This document shows, piece by piece, positions 35,630 through 45,507 of a DNA stretch of 64,000 bases. The translations under genes and the position numbers were made by a program. The notes below the pieces were generated by a model. That model ran no database searches and was not told the origin of the DNA. It worked only from the letters and a program-made list of their open reading frames with translations. The stretch is taken from NCBI GenBank assembly GCA_963703745.1, contig CAVPFL010000008.1, positions 62,001-126,000 on the forward strand. Reading direction: 5' to 3'. Source of the stretch: AP-15 sp963703745. GTDB lineage: Bacteria; Pseudomonadota; Alphaproteobacteria; ATCC43930; CGMCC-115725. Each line of letters opens with the position of its first letter. Position 1 is the stretch's first letter.

Positions 35630-36320
35630 ATGAGTACAGGAACTGACAACGCGCGTCAGGTCGTGAAAATCGTCACTGCACATCGCCAGCGCGAGGGCGG
35701 CGGCTTCCTCGTGCGCCGCCCGTTCCCGAGCGGGGGATTGCGCCATGCTGACCCCTTTCTTCTCCTCGACGAAATGGGGCCGGTCGAATACGGGCCGGGG
35801 GAGGCCGTCGGCGCTCCCGATCATCCGCACCGCGGGTTCGAGACCGTGACCTATGTGCTCGACGGCGAAATGGAGCACGAAGATTCGGCCGGCCACCGCG
35901 GCGGGCTAGGGTCGGGCGACGTGCAGTGGATGACAGCCGGGCGCGGCATCGTGCACTCGGAGATGCCGTCGCAAAGAATGCAGCAGCGCGGCGGCAAGAT
36001 GCACGGCTTTTAGATCTGGGTGAACCTGCCGGCGCGAGACAAGATGATAGCGCCGCATTATCAGGAGATCCCGCGCGCCGGGATCCCCGAGGCGGCGACA
36101 CCAGATCGCTTGGTGTCGGTGCGGGTCATCGCCGGCGAGGCTCTAGGCGCAAGAGCGGTCATCGCGACCCGCACGCCGATCGGCTTGCTCCATTGGACCT
36201 TCGCGCCGGGTGCGTCAGTCGCCGTACGGGTGCCGCCGGATCACCCCGTCTACGTCTATGTTTTCGAAGGGGCGATCCGAGTCGCCGGCCGCGGGGTGAA
36301 GGACGGCGAGCTCGATCTCC
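35630..36320 (+). pseudogene. pirin with premature stop and truncated end
   Basis: ATG 35630 (GGGAG upstream) gives MSTGTDNARQVVKIVTAHRQ, FLLLDEMGPVEYGPGE and DHPHRGFETVTYVLDGEMEH, the cupin iron site of pirin. At 36011-36013 a TAG stands where pirins have Gln: the reading frame would continue IWVNLPARDKMIAPHYQEIP, with one C-to-T change explaining it. The C-terminal cupin half ends at about 36312-36320 and runs into antisense xanthine-dehydrogenase sequence. The protein is therefore dead. Confidence 0.85.
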
Positions 36321-36328
36321 GCGGCGTC

Positions 36329-37341
36329 GCAGCCATTCGGAAAGGTGAATACGTCCGAGTCGTTGTAGGCATCGGCGTCGAGCCCGGTGGTCATTCCCTC
36401 GGGCAAATTGGCGGGGTCGCGGGCCGCTTCGGCCAGCGCCAGCAGATCGATACCCAGTTCGCTGCCGCTGACCGTGAAGCGCCCGGCGCTAAAGCTCACG
36501 TCGCTCGCATCGGCCTGCAGCAAGTGCGCGGCAAGAGTACGGGCCTTAGACAGCACCATCTGCGCCGCCAGATACAGCGCACTGCCGCCCATATGCATCG
36601 AGCGGGCGCCCCCATGCCCGTTGCCGCTTTTGACTGATCTGGTGTCAGCTTGGACAAAATGAAATGCCGCGAGCGGCAGTCCCAGGAGACCGGCGGCGAT
36701 CTGCGCAAAGCTAGTCTCATGGCCTTGGCCGTTCGACTGGGTTCCGAGCACGAGCGCCACGCGACCGTTCGGAACCAGCTCGATCTCGACGATATGGGCT
36801 GCCGCGGCAAGCGCGGCGTCGACCGCCGGTTTGTCGCCGCGCTTGAACCTGTACGACAGATTGCCCGGCGCTTCGTCCCAGAGAAGCGGCGCCTGGGCGG
36901 CGAGCGCCTCCCTCGCATCGCCACTGCCGGCAACGGCCGGTAGGCGACGGCGACCCGCTAGGCGGCGTCCCGCGCCTCCTGCACCGTGTCGGCAACGATG
37001 AACGCCACTGGGTCGCCGACATGACGAACCCGGTCGCGCGCCAAAGCAAGGCGCGGCGGCACGATCATCGGTGCGACCGTCGCAACCTGGGCAATGCACG
37101 GCAATGTTCCGATGCCGTCGGCGTCGAGATCGGCTGCGGTAAAAATGCCGTGCACTCCGGGCACCACGCGGGCGGCCGTGGCCTCGATGCCTTCAATCAA
37201 AGCATGGCCGTGGGGTGAGCGCAGTACGACGCCATGGAGCTGCCCAGGCACAGCGATGTCATCGACAAAGCGCCCTTGCCCGGTGAGAAACCTCTCGTCT
37301 TCGAGGCGGCGCAGCGAACGCCCGATATAATCTCCGATCAT
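36329..37341 (-). pseudogene. molybdenum hydroxylase large subunit (CoxL/xdhA-like), internally deleted
   Basis: The start MIGDYIGRSLRRLEDERFLT and PGVHGIFTAADLDADGIGTL are the N-terminus of a xanthine/CO dehydrogenase large subunit. A TAG at about 36959 then interrupts the frame (DAA-stop-RVAVAYRPLPAV). After a shift, APLLWDEAPGNLSYRFKRGD leads into AHIVEIELVPNGRVALVLGT, which joins residues that lie hundreds of codons apart in full-length proteins. SFAQIAAGLLGLPLAAFHFV follows and the sequence ends at FTFPNGC, next to the pirin break. The catalytic loop with Glu is missing. Confidence 0.85.
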
Positions 37342-37534
37342 GCGAGAGCAGCCGGCTGCCGCGCCCTTAGGTCGGGACGCAGTCCGGCCCGAGAAAGAGC
37401 GGCCCGATATCGAGCAGCGGGATGCGGCCGCGATCCAAAGCCGCCACGACAGGGAATAGGGCTCTGGCGCTCATTCACATCTCTTCTGTCGTGTCGGTGC
37501 GTGCTCTCGGCACTGTCGTCGCGGCGATCGTCGG

Positions 37535-38839
37535 TCAATGCATTGTCGCGAGCCCCATGACCGGAACACCGGAAGCGCCCGGCCTCCTCACGCTGAGCAG
37601 ACGCCGCGCTTCCTTCACCCGATCGGCATTGATATAGGCCCTCAACAATGTGAACTCGATCAGATCGTGCTGCGCGCGGCTGCCGCCAATGCGTTCGTTT
37701 TCCCCCGCGAGCGGTGCTAGTGCCTCGATCGCACCCGAAAAATCCTTGCGTTCGAACGCCGCGAAGCCCCGTGCGAGCGCCGGCAGGTAAGAGCCGGACG
37801 GGTAATGCCCATCTTGCGCCAACTCCTCGATTTGGCGAGCGCGGGCGTCGTGCGCGGCGTGATCGCCCGTGACGGCTTGTGCCAGGATGACGTGCAGGTC
37901 GGCAAGCCCGTTGCCTGGCCGCGGCAGGGCGGTGTTCGCATAGTCGTACAAGCTGCGCCAAGCCGCGGGGTTGCGAGGATGGCCGGCGAGTTCAGAACGC
38001 CATAAAAACGCCGCCCCATCGGACATTCTCTGTTGCGGCCCGCCGCTGTGCCGGCCGAGCGCGAGAGCGTCCTGATACAGCCGCAACGCTTGCGCCCAAT
38101 TTCCGGCCTGAATTTCACAGAGCGACAGATGCCAGGTTAGGTGGCCATAGAAAAAGCCGTCGCGGGGATAGGCGGCGAGCCAGGTGGATAGGAAGGAGCG
38201 AGCCTCGTCCAACTCGCCACTCTCGTAACAGACATGGGCGAAGCCATGCGCGCCGTGGGCGTTGTTCGGGTTCGCGGCCAGGGATTGCTCGATCTTCTTC
38301 CGAGCCAGCGCGAGCTGTCCATTCTCGGACAGCCCCATCGCATGATAGGAAAGGAACCAATAATCGTCGCCGTAATGTGGGGCGAGGCTGTCCATCAGCG
38401 CCGCGATCTGGTGTTTCTGACCGATGTGGCCCGAGCCGCCGATCACGCCGTTGGGGTTCGTGGCACTGGCGACAACCAGCGCGTCGCGCGGCCATGCCGC
38501 CAGATGGGCGTATAACGCGGCGATCGCGGCCTCGGTCCTCCCCGCAAATACAAGATCGAAGAACCCGATGTGACTGGCCTCGCGCTCAGACAGACCTGCA
38601 GCCGCGCCCTTGGCTGTCGCCAGGGCCGCCCGTGCCGCGGCGATGTGGCCTTGTCTCATCAGTACCTGGGCCTTACCGGCGTGGGCCAAGGCAAAACCGG
38701 GGTCGGCGGCGATCGCTCGGTAATAGGCTTCGGCTGCGCCGGGGTAGAAAGTCAGCGCCCGGTCGGAGGCCTGAACGTAGGCATCCCGCGCGGCAGCCGA
38801 CGCAGTGGATAAGGCAAGGCCGTAGCGATCTGTCAGCAT
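37535..38839 (-). CDS. TPR-repeat protein
   Basis: A 434-residue protein with several tetratricopeptide repeats: AEAYYRAIAADPGFALAHAG, KAQVLMRQGHIAAARAALAT, GELDEARSFLSTWLAAYPRD and GHLTWHLSLCEIQAGNWAQA. The layout resembles the tetratricopeptide repeat protein 38 group. No signal peptide and no enzymatic domain were seen. It probably binds other proteins in the cytosol. It lies alone between pseudogenes, so its partner is unknown. Confidence 0.85.
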   Translation of the reverse strand: MLTDRYGLALSTASAAARDAYVQASDRALTFYPGAAEAYYRAIAADPGFALAHAGKAQVLMRQGHIAAARAALATAKGAAAGLSEREASHIGFFDLVFAGRTEAAIAALYAHLAAWPRDALVVASATNPNGVIGGSGHIGQKHQIAALMDSLAPHYGDDYWFLSYHAMGLSENGQLALARKKIEQSLAANPNNAHGAHGFAHVCYESGELDEARSFLSTWLAAYPRDGFFYGHLTWHLSLCEIQAGNWAQALRLYQDALALGRHSGGPQQRMSDGAAFLWRSELAGHPRNPAAWRSLYDYANTALPRPGNGLADLHVILAQAVTGDHAAHDARARQIEELAQDGHYPSGSYLPALARGFAAFERKDFSGAIEALAPLAGENERIGGSRAQHDLIEFTLLRAYINADRVKEARRLLSVRRPGASGVPVMGLATMH

Positions 38840-39002
38840 CAGAAGCCCTCACCGCCAATTTCCGCACAACTGGATCGGGACGTCGAGAGATGTGGCGCCC
38901 CGCACCCTAGGGCGCACCCCTCGTACATGTGATGTCGCCGGCTGGGCCCGTAGGGCAACTATACGGCATAGATGTCCCGCGACGCGAATCAAGACGCGGT
39001 GT

Positions 39003-39738
39003 CTATTTCACGAGCAGGCCGACGCCGCTGAGCAAGATCAGCCCACCCACAAGCCAAGAAAACATCTGCGGATCGAGCCTGCGGATCAGCCGGTCGCCCA
39101 GCCAAGAGCCGATAACCATCAGCGGCAAACCGATGGCGATCAGCGCGATGCTCGAACGCTCGTAGAACCCGAGGCTCGCATATCCCGCTATGCGAGCCGC
39201 CCCACCAAGTAACACGACGGTGCTCATGGTCACCCGAAAAATTTCCCTCTCCATCCGTAAAGCGTTGAAATAAACTACCTATATCCGCCCTACACCGGCG
39301 CCAAACAGCGTGCCGAGGAGGCCTCCGGCGATCCCCGTGCCCACCGCTAGCGCACCGCGCCAGCGCGCAGAAAGCCCTCGCCGTCGCTAAAGCATAGATC
39401 GAATAAAGAATCAAAAACACACCCAGGCTGCGCCGGAGCGCGTGCTCGTCGAGCATTTTGATAAAGTAAAATCCCAAGCCGATGCCGATGGCTGAATAAA
39501 GCGCCATGATCGCGAAGTGCCGCCAGGCGACCCTACGCCAGTCGCGGCTTACCTGGTGCACCGAGGTGATCGCTGTCAGCGCCGTGGTCACTGACACGGC
39601 CGTCGATATCGGCAGAACGAAGGCCAGCATTGGCATCGCGATCAGCACCGCGCCAAATCCCGCCGCGCTCCGAACCGCGAACGCGCCGATCATCACCCCC
39701 ATGAAAAAACCCAGGCCAAGCAGAGACAAAGACGACAC
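39003..39738 (-). pseudogene. TauE/SafE-family sulfite/anion exporter, broken
   Basis: On the minus strand a GTG at 39738 opens a membrane protein (SLLGLGFFMGVMIGAFAVRS, AAGFGAVLIAMPMLAFVLP). After about 120 residues a frame change and a TAG (about 39280) cut the loop between helices. The remainder, MEREIFRVTMSTVVLLGGAA then GLPLMVIGSWLGDRLIRRLD, is the C-terminal half of the same family in another frame. Together they give about eight helices, the full family size. Confidence 0.78.
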
Positions 39739-40039
39739 GATGCGAATTTCCCGCTCTTTAGGGCCACTTGGGCGATGTTCAGTCCCGGAAGGGCGGGCCG
39801 CAACTAAATTCATCGGGATTGCGTTCCCCGCCTCGAATCGGCAACCGCGATGTTCGACGGCTTCGAGACAAGACCACGCTAAAGCGTGGAGTGGAGCAGC
39901 GACGCTTCGGGGCATTACCCGCCCTCGCCGTCGGCTGAGTGGCCACGGGCCGCCCGCTTGGTAAGATACAACCGCGGATACAGCTCCTCGCACATTGTCC
40001 ATGTCAGCGCGGCATCCGCGCGGATGGGACAAACGGCCC

Positions 40040-40275
40040 CAGGCGGTCCACAGAGCCGGGCGGACCCGCTACCTGTTGGCGCGCTGCCCGACGGTGACCG
40101 GGGCCGGTACCGGCAGCTTTGAGTTCGAGGCGGCGAGCGGGGTCTATATCGAATTGCAGTGCGGCTCCTACATCTTCATGGACGCCGATTACGGGCGCGA
40201 CTGAGACGGCGCGTTGACCAAGGCGTTCGAGCCGAGCCTTCATGTCTGGGCGACGGTGATGAGTTGCCCGACGGG
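40040..40275 (+). pseudogene. D-threonine aldolase (DSD1-like) remnant A
   Basis: Reads CPTVTGAGTGSFEFEAASGV, YIELQCGSYIFMDADYGRD, a TGA in the position of Arg, then TKAFEPSLHVWATVMSC. This is part of the C-terminal half of the D-threonine aldolase / alanine racemase-fold family. Both ends are lost. The right end passes into an MprF-like repeat near 40276-40282. See remnant B at 47011. Confidence 0.7.
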
Positions 40276-40281
40276 GACCGT

Positions 40282-40392
40282 GCCATCGCCGCGTTGCATC
40301 ACGTCCTGCCTGATGTCAGCTATCGCGGACTGATCGACAGCCTGGCCGCGACGTCCAGCTGGGTCATCGTCGCGGCGCTTGCGGCGACGGCG
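40282..40392 (+). repeat. 111-bp direct repeat of the mprF remnant
   Basis: Bases 40282-40392 match 40828-40938 with about six mismatches and no indel, 546 bp apart. The repeated piece codes for IAALHHVLPDVSYRGLIDSL and the following hydrophobic segment of the flippase. The segment between the two copies, 40393-40746, shows no recognisable gene. Confidence 0.85.
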
Positions 40393-40746
40393 CGCTGAGG
40401 GCTGGCCGGAAGCGGCGCAGAGCGCCGGTCACAAAGTAGCAACAAAAACCATGTATATGGTAGCCTCGTGTCGATTTGGATCTATTTGTAGGATCGATCG
40501 GATAAGCTCAGCGATATTAGCTTGGGGGGCTGGTACTTTTGCCGCGATTTCTTCACTTCGCCAGCATTGCATATCCGCCGGCCGGTTCTCGACGCGCCGG
40601 CGCTACCGCACCTCGCCCGCCGACGCCCCTCCCGTTCCGATCCCCGCCCCCGTCGCTCGGCGCCTGGATAGGTAGCGGGCTCGCTTGGCGCCGGATTAGT
40701 TGTTGGGCCGACGCCGCTCGTGCACGACGGCCAAAAGGGTCGCCGC
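40393..40746. other. gene-poor interval between two mprF-derived copies
   Basis: About 350 bp lying between the 111-bp direct repeat copies. It contains neither an ORF with plausible composition nor a known motif. The reading frames in it are Arg/Pro-rich shadows. It is probably debris of the duplication. Confidence 0.5.
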
Positions 40747-41696
40747 GTGACGCTGCCGATGGGCGGGGCATCGGCTCGTTTACGCCGTCTTTTGGCAGTC
40801 TCGGCGACTGTATCGATGGGCGGGTTGGCCATCGCCGCGCTGCACCACGTCCTGCATGATGTCAACTATCGCGGACTGATTGACAGCCTGGCCGCGATGT
40901 CCAGCTGGGTCATCGTCGCGGCGCTTGCGGCGACGGCGGTCGACTTCGTCGTGCTCTTTGCCAATGATTTCGGGGCACTGCGCTACGCCCGTGCAGCTCC
41001 GCCGGTTACCTCGACGCTGTTGGCCTCCTTCTGCGGATATGCGCTGGGCAATTTCATCGGTTTCGGGGCATTGTCGGGCGGTGCCGTGCGTTATCGCATC
41101 TACCGCGCTGTGGGGGTATCCTCACCCAAGATCGCGCGCATCACGATCTATATAGCCACCGCCTTCGGTATCGGCGCCGCGACGATCGGCCTCGGGCTGG
41201 CGTTTCGGGCGCACGAGATCGCCCAGCTCTATGCGATACCGTACGAATCGCTCCGCCTAATCGCGGTTTCGATGCTCGCGGCCACTGCTGCCGTGCTGAT
41301 TGGCTGCGCATTCGGGCGGCAAAGTTTCCGGCTGGGCCCGGTAACGTTCGAATTGCCGAGTTCGGGGCTGGTCCTCGTCTAAATCGCGGTCACCATGGTC
41401 GACATTGTCGTGGCGGCCAGGACGCTGTGGGTGCTGCTGCCGGCGAGCGGCGTTGATTTCCTCGCCTTTGTCGTGATCTTCACGGCGGCGCTGTCGCTGG
41501 GGTGCTCAGCCATTCGCCAGGCGGGATCGGTGTGTTTGACGCGGCCGTGCCCTATGCCGTCGGCACGCAGGGGTCACCGAGCGCCGTCGCGGCGGCGCTG
41601 GTTACCTATCGAGCGATCTATTTCCTATTGCCGTTCGCCATTGCCGCTGTTCTGCTGGCAGCTAGCAAATTGCGGCGCTGGCTGCAGCGGCGGTGA
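40747..41696 (+). pseudogene. MprF-type lipid flippase domain, broken
   Basis: A GTG at 40747 opens a polytopic protein: GLIDSLAAMSSWVIVAALAA, SFCGYALGNFIGFGALSGGA, VRYRIYRAVGVSSPKIARIT, matching the flippase domain of lysyl-phosphatidylglycerol flippase/synthetase MprF. The TAA at 41380-41382 falls in front of IAVTMVDIVVAARTLWVLLP, and one C-to-T change in a Gln codon would create it. A shift near 41500 is followed by LSHSPGGIGVFDAAVPYAVG. The aminoacyl-transferase domain is absent. It lies next to the lipid gene set. Confidence 0.8.
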
Positions 41697-41766
41697 CCCG
41701 CGTGTAGCGGAAACGGGACAGACGATGTCATCCCGATTTCCCTATCCTCGCCTCCGGCTTTGACCG

Positions 41767-42879
41767 CTAGATCACCCTTGGTCGGCTCGGCTGGATGTCT
41801 GCTTCTTGGCGCACTCCGGAGACGGAATAAGGATTGCAGGAGCCTTGTCGTCTCGGCCGATAAGTCCATGCTGTCCGCAAGCGCGGGCATGGCCGACAAT
41901 GCGAAATAAACTGCAATGCGCTGCGTTCCCAGGATTGGGCAAGCGCAAACGCGCGGCACGCGGCGCGCGAAACTCCGAGAGCCTTGAGGCCGGCAGATTT
42001 GAGATCCTCGTCGAGCACGCCGACGTGATTGCTGCCGATCACGTCCAGTGGTCCCGGAACGGGGTATGCAGCAACCGGAACACCACAGGCCAGCGCCTCG
42101 AGCTGAACGATGCCGAATGTGTCGGTTCGGCTCGGAAACACGAATACGTCTGCCGCCGCAAGATGCGCCGCCAAGGTTTCACCTTCCAACTGACCGAGAA
42201 AGTGGGCATTTGGAAAGCGGCGCTGCAACTCGCCCGCCTGCGGGCCCTCGCCGATGACGACCTTCGAGCCCGGCAGATCGAGCGTCAGGAACGCCGCCAG
42301 GTTCTTTTCCACTGCCAGCCGGCCGACGTTGACGAAAATCGGGCGGGGCAGATCGATTGCCGCGGCGCGCTCAGGGCTGAAGAGGTCAGTGTCGACGCCA
42401 CGCGTCCACATTTCCAGATGGGCAAAGCCGTGATTGCCGAGCTCGTCGCTCAATGAGCGGGTGGACACCATCGTCACCGCCGCCGCCGCGTGAAAGCGGC
42501 GTAGCAGGGCATAGCTCCATGACAAGGGAACGGGCAGCCGCGCCGAAATGTACTCCGGAAAGCGCGTCATATAGCTGGTCGTAAAGGTAATTTTTTGCAC
42601 GAGACAATAACGGCGAACGATCTGGCCGATTGGTCCCTCGGTGGCGATATGCAGCGCATCGGGTGCTGCAAGCTCTATCCGGCGCGCGATTTCTCGCCAG
42701 GTCGGGATGGCGCAGCGAATGCTCGGGTAGGTCGGCAGCGGAAAGGACCGAAAGCCTTCCGGCGTCAGAAACTCGATCTCGACACCGAGCTTGCGGGCAT
42801 TGCCGGCGAGTGACTGCAGGCTCCGTACGACCCCATTGACCTGCGGCAGCCATGCATCGGTGGCGATCAGGACCCGCAT
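41767..42879 (-). CDS. GT4-family glycosyltransferase
   Basis: A 370-residue GT-B enzyme. The N-terminal MRVLIATDAWLPQVNGVVRS and LHIATEGPIGQIVRRYC belong to the acceptor lobe. PIFVNVGRLAVEKNLAAFLT and FPSRTDTFGIVQLEALACGV form the nucleotide-sugar site, with the typical EX7E-like acidic pattern. Close relatives glycosylate diacylglycerol or phosphatidylinositol in alphaproteobacteria. The last 50 residues (CPRLRTAWTYRPRRQG) look frameshifted, which may shorten the true C-terminus. It starts 13 bp after the psd gene on the same strand. Confidence 0.85.
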   Translation of the reverse strand: MRVLIATDAWLPQVNGVVRSLQSLAGNARKLGVEIEFLTPEGFRSFPLPTYPSIRCAIPTWREIARRIELAAPDALHIATEGPIGQIVRRYCLVQKITFTTSYMTRFPEYISARLPVPLSWSYALLRRFHAAAAVTMVSTRSLSDELGNHGFAHLEMWTRGVDTDLFSPERAAAIDLPRPIFVNVGRLAVEKNLAAFLTLDLPGSKVVIGEGPQAGELQRRFPNAHFLGQLEGETLAAHLAAADVFVFPSRTDTFGIVQLEALACGVPVAAYPVPGPLDVIGSNHVGVLDEDLKSAGLKALGVSRAACRAFALAQSWERSALQFISHCRPCPRLRTAWTYRPRRQGSCNPYSVSGVRQEADIQPSRPRVI

Positions 42880-42892
42880 CGCGTCGCACCCG

Positions 42893-43762
42893 TCAGGACG
42901 GCAGCCGCATCAGCGGCCTTCCCATGCGGATAACCGCACCCGCCTGCACCGAGCCGCAGAGAGCAACCCCCTTCGGTGCAAATACGATGATGGTCGACCC
43001 GTGCTGGAACCATCCCATTTCTTGCCCTTTGCTGAAGAGGGCCTGGCAGGGGATTTCGGCTTTTCCGCGGTACTGCATGTTCAATAGGACATCGAGAAAA
43101 TGCAGACGGATGCTGGCAACGAGAATCGCGGCCACCGGCACGAGGGTAATCACGATGCCGGAGGGGCGGAGCATCGTGCGAATGACCGCGCGCTCATTCT
43201 TACAGAACAACTTGGCGATGCGGTTAAGCGCGATCGGATTCACATTCCAGGTGTCACCGGAAACATAGGTGACCTTGTCGACAATACAGTCGTGCGGCGC
43301 ATGGAAGCGGTGATACATGCTGGGGGTCAGCCGCAACGTAGCGTATTGGCCATCCTGATAGAGTTGGACGAGCTGCGGGTCGATCAGCAAATCCTGCAAT
43401 GCATACGGAAATCCCTTGGCCTGGATCAGCTCGTGCCGGTCGATTCGTCCGCAGGCGCCGACAATGCCATCGCAGGGGCTGGTTAAAATATGCGGGTCAC
43501 GGTCGACCGGGCGTGCGTCGGGTTTCAGCTCTCGCGTGAAGCATGCGTGCAAGCTCGTGAAGCGCTGCGTTGGCGATTCGCTCAGGTCGAGATCGGCGAA
43601 CAGCCGCCAGATCGCGATCGAGGCTCGCGCCAGCAGCGGCGCCTCGATCTGGCTGAACCAGCCGAGAAACCGATTCGCCAGCTGCCGCGGGATATGGTTC
43701 TCCAGAAGAAAGCGGATGTCCTCCCGAAGCAGAGTTTTAACGGATGCCGCTCGCGTTGTCAT
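42893..43762 (-). CDS. psd: phosphatidylserine decarboxylase, pyruvoyl enzyme
   Basis: From ATG 43762 a 289-residue PSD, which decarboxylates phosphatidylserine to phosphatidylethanolamine at the membrane. The self-cleavage triad is readable: SPCDGIVGACG (Asp), YHRFHAPHDC (His), and the pyruvoyl Ser in FQHGSTIIVF, where E. coli has LGST. An alternative start at 43810 would add 16 residues and overlap the divergent aminotransferase start. PE made here would be the substrate of the PmtA-like enzyme near 46.5 kb. The divergent PLP gene begins only 24 bp away. Confidence 0.9.
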   Translation of the reverse strand: MTTRAASVKTLLREDIRFLLENHIPRQLANRFLGWFSQIEAPLLARASIAIWRLFADLDLSESPTQRFTSLHACFTRELKPDARPVDRDPHILTSPCDGIVGACGRIDRHELIQAKGFPYALQDLLIDPQLVQLYQDGQYATLRLTPSMYHRFHAPHDCIVDKVTYVSGDTWNVNPIALNRIAKLFCKNERAVIRTMLRPSGIVITLVPVAAILVASIRLHFLDVLLNMQYRGKAEIPCQALFSKGQEMGWFQHGSTIIVFAPKGVALCGSVQAGAVIRMGRPLMRLPS

Positions 43763-43785
43763 ATCTTTGTAAGAATCATCGAATA

Positions 43786-45486
43786 ATGACTGGGTCCATG
43801 GAGGCGGCAATCACCACCGCCGCCGCTTACGGCCTCGGCGCCATGGGCGTGGCGGCCTCGGCGGTTGGCCTGAAGGCGCGGCTTGAGCTGTCCAAGGCCA
43901 AGCACAGATCGCTCGGCGGGCACTCGCGCATCGCCCGATTCGTTGCATCGCTGACGCCGTTCTACCAGTACGACGAAGCGCAGTTCTTCAATACCGACGC
44001 GGCGCCGGATGTCGTTCTTGCGCAGCGCCGCGCCGATTTTGCTCGGCTCGCGGATCTCTACCGCAAACGATATGCCGCCACATTGAGGCTGACAGCCGAA
44101 GCCACCGGCCTGATCTCGGATCTGCAATTCACCGAGGCTTATCGCGTGCCGTTTCAATTCAGCCGCACCGTGCGCCGGCACTTGCCGGTCGGCACGTTCC
44201 TGCAATCGTCGTCCGGGGTCATGACGACCGACCTTGACGGAAATTCGTTCTACGATCTTACCGGTTCTTACGGCGTCAATCTGTTCGGCTACGATTTCTA
44301 CAAGGAGTGCATCGATCGAGGTCTCGAGCGGGTACATGAACTCGGCCCGGTATTGGGCTCGTATCATCCGCTGGTCGCCGATAATGCGGCGCGCCTCGTG
44401 CGCCTCTCGGGCATGGACGAGGTTTCGTTTCACATGTCGGGAACAGAAGCGGTCATGCAGGCGGTCAGGCTTGCGCGCTACCATACGAGGCGCTCTCACC
44501 TGGTGCGCTTTTGCGGCGCGTATCACGGGTGGTGGGGCGACGTGCAGCCGGGCATCGGCAATCCTGTGCCGGCGCATGAAACATACACGCTCAAGGACAT
44601 GTCCGAGGCCTCGCTGCGCGTGCTGAACAGCCGCCGCGATATCGCCTGCGTCCTTGTCAACCCGGTGCAGATCATGCACCCGAACAGCGTGGCGCCGGCC
44701 AATTCGACGCTGGTCGACAGTACCAGGCAGGCGCATCTCGATCGGGCGGCCTACGTCGATTGGCTGAAGCAACTCCGTGCGGTCTGCACCGAGCGCGGCA
44801 TTGTGTTGATCTTCGATGAGATCTTCGTCGGCTTCCGCCTCGCGCCGGGCGGCGCGCAGGATTATTTCGGGGTGCGGGCCGACCTCGTCACCTATGGCAA
44901 GACTCTCGGCGGCGGCCTGCCGATCGGCGCCGTCTGCGGAAAGAAGCATCTGATGAAACGTTTCCGCGAGGATCGGCCGGCCGATATCTGCTTTGCGCGC
45001 GGCACTTTCAACTCGCATCCCTATGTCATGGCAGCGATGAACGAATTCCTGCGGCGCCTCGAAGAACCGGCGGTCCGCGCGCTCTACCGTGATCTCGACG
45101 AAATCTGGGATCGTCGCGCGGCGGCGCTCAATCGGCGGCTTCATGATGCCGGGTTGCCGGTACAAGTAGCAAACCTGTCGTCGATCTGGACGATCTGTTA
45201 CCCACGGCCTTCTGCCTACAACTGGATGTTCCAATACCATTTGCGGGCGGAAGGTTTGGCGCTGAGCTGGGTCGGCACCGGTAGGCTGATCTTCAGCCTG
45301 AATTATACCGAAGCCGATTACCAGGCGGTCGCCGACGGCTTTTTTGCCGCCGCCGAAGCGATGCAGCGGGGCGGCTGGTGGTGGGACGATCCGCTCACCA
45401 GCAACCGAAAGATCAAGCGCCGGATTTTGCGCGAGATGGTGGCTCATCGGTTGTCGCCGCCGCGGGCTGAGCGGGCGCCGGACTGA
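43786..45486 (+). CDS. class III PLP-dependent enzyme with hydrophobic N-terminal extension
   Basis: A 566-residue fold-type I enzyme, about 140 residues longer than glutamate-1-semialdehyde aminomutase. PLP residues: SGTEAVMQAVRLARY (phosphate loop), AYHGWW, IFDEIFVGFR (Asp344) and the Schiff-base Lys372 in VTYGKTLGGGLPIG. The extension begins with a hydrophobic segment (TTAAAYGLGAMGVAASAVGL) that could be a membrane anchor, then a helical region. Its neighbours are all lipid enzymes, so the amine acceptor or donor may be lipid-linked. That is inference. A class III 2,1-aminomutase is the nearest named relative. Confidence 0.88.
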   Translation: MTGSMEAAITTAAAYGLGAMGVAASAVGLKARLELSKAKHRSLGGHSRIARFVASLTPFYQYDEAQFFNTDAAPDVVLAQRRADFARLADLYRKRYAATLRLTAEATGLISDLQFTEAYRVPFQFSRTVRRHLPVGTFLQSSSGVMTTDLDGNSFYDLTGSYGVNLFGYDFYKECIDRGLERVHELGPVLGSYHPLVADNAARLVRLSGMDEVSFHMSGTEAVMQAVRLARYHTRRSHLVRFCGAYHGWWGDVQPGIGNPVPAHETYTLKDMSEASLRVLNSRRDIACVLVNPVQIMHPNSVAPANSTLVDSTRQAHLDRAAYVDWLKQLRAVCTERGIVLIFDEIFVGFRLAPGGAQDYFGVRADLVTYGKTLGGGLPIGAVCGKKHLMKRFREDRPADICFARGTFNSHPYVMAAMNEFLRRLEEPAVRALYRDLDEIWDRRAAALNRRLHDAGLPVQVANLSSIWTICYPRPSAYNWMFQYHLRAEGLALSWVGTGRLIFSLNYTEADYQAVADGFFAAAEAMQRGGWWWDDPLTSNRKIKRRILREMVAHRLSPPRAERAPD

Positions 45487-45507
45487 ACGACGCCGCACCC
45501 AGCGCCG

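Noticed and set aside
43759..45498. Long minus-strand ORF (579 codons) antisense to the PLP enzyme
   Set aside because: High-GC shadow frame. It is rich in Arg, His and Asp, has no motif, and the plus strand carries all PLP residues.
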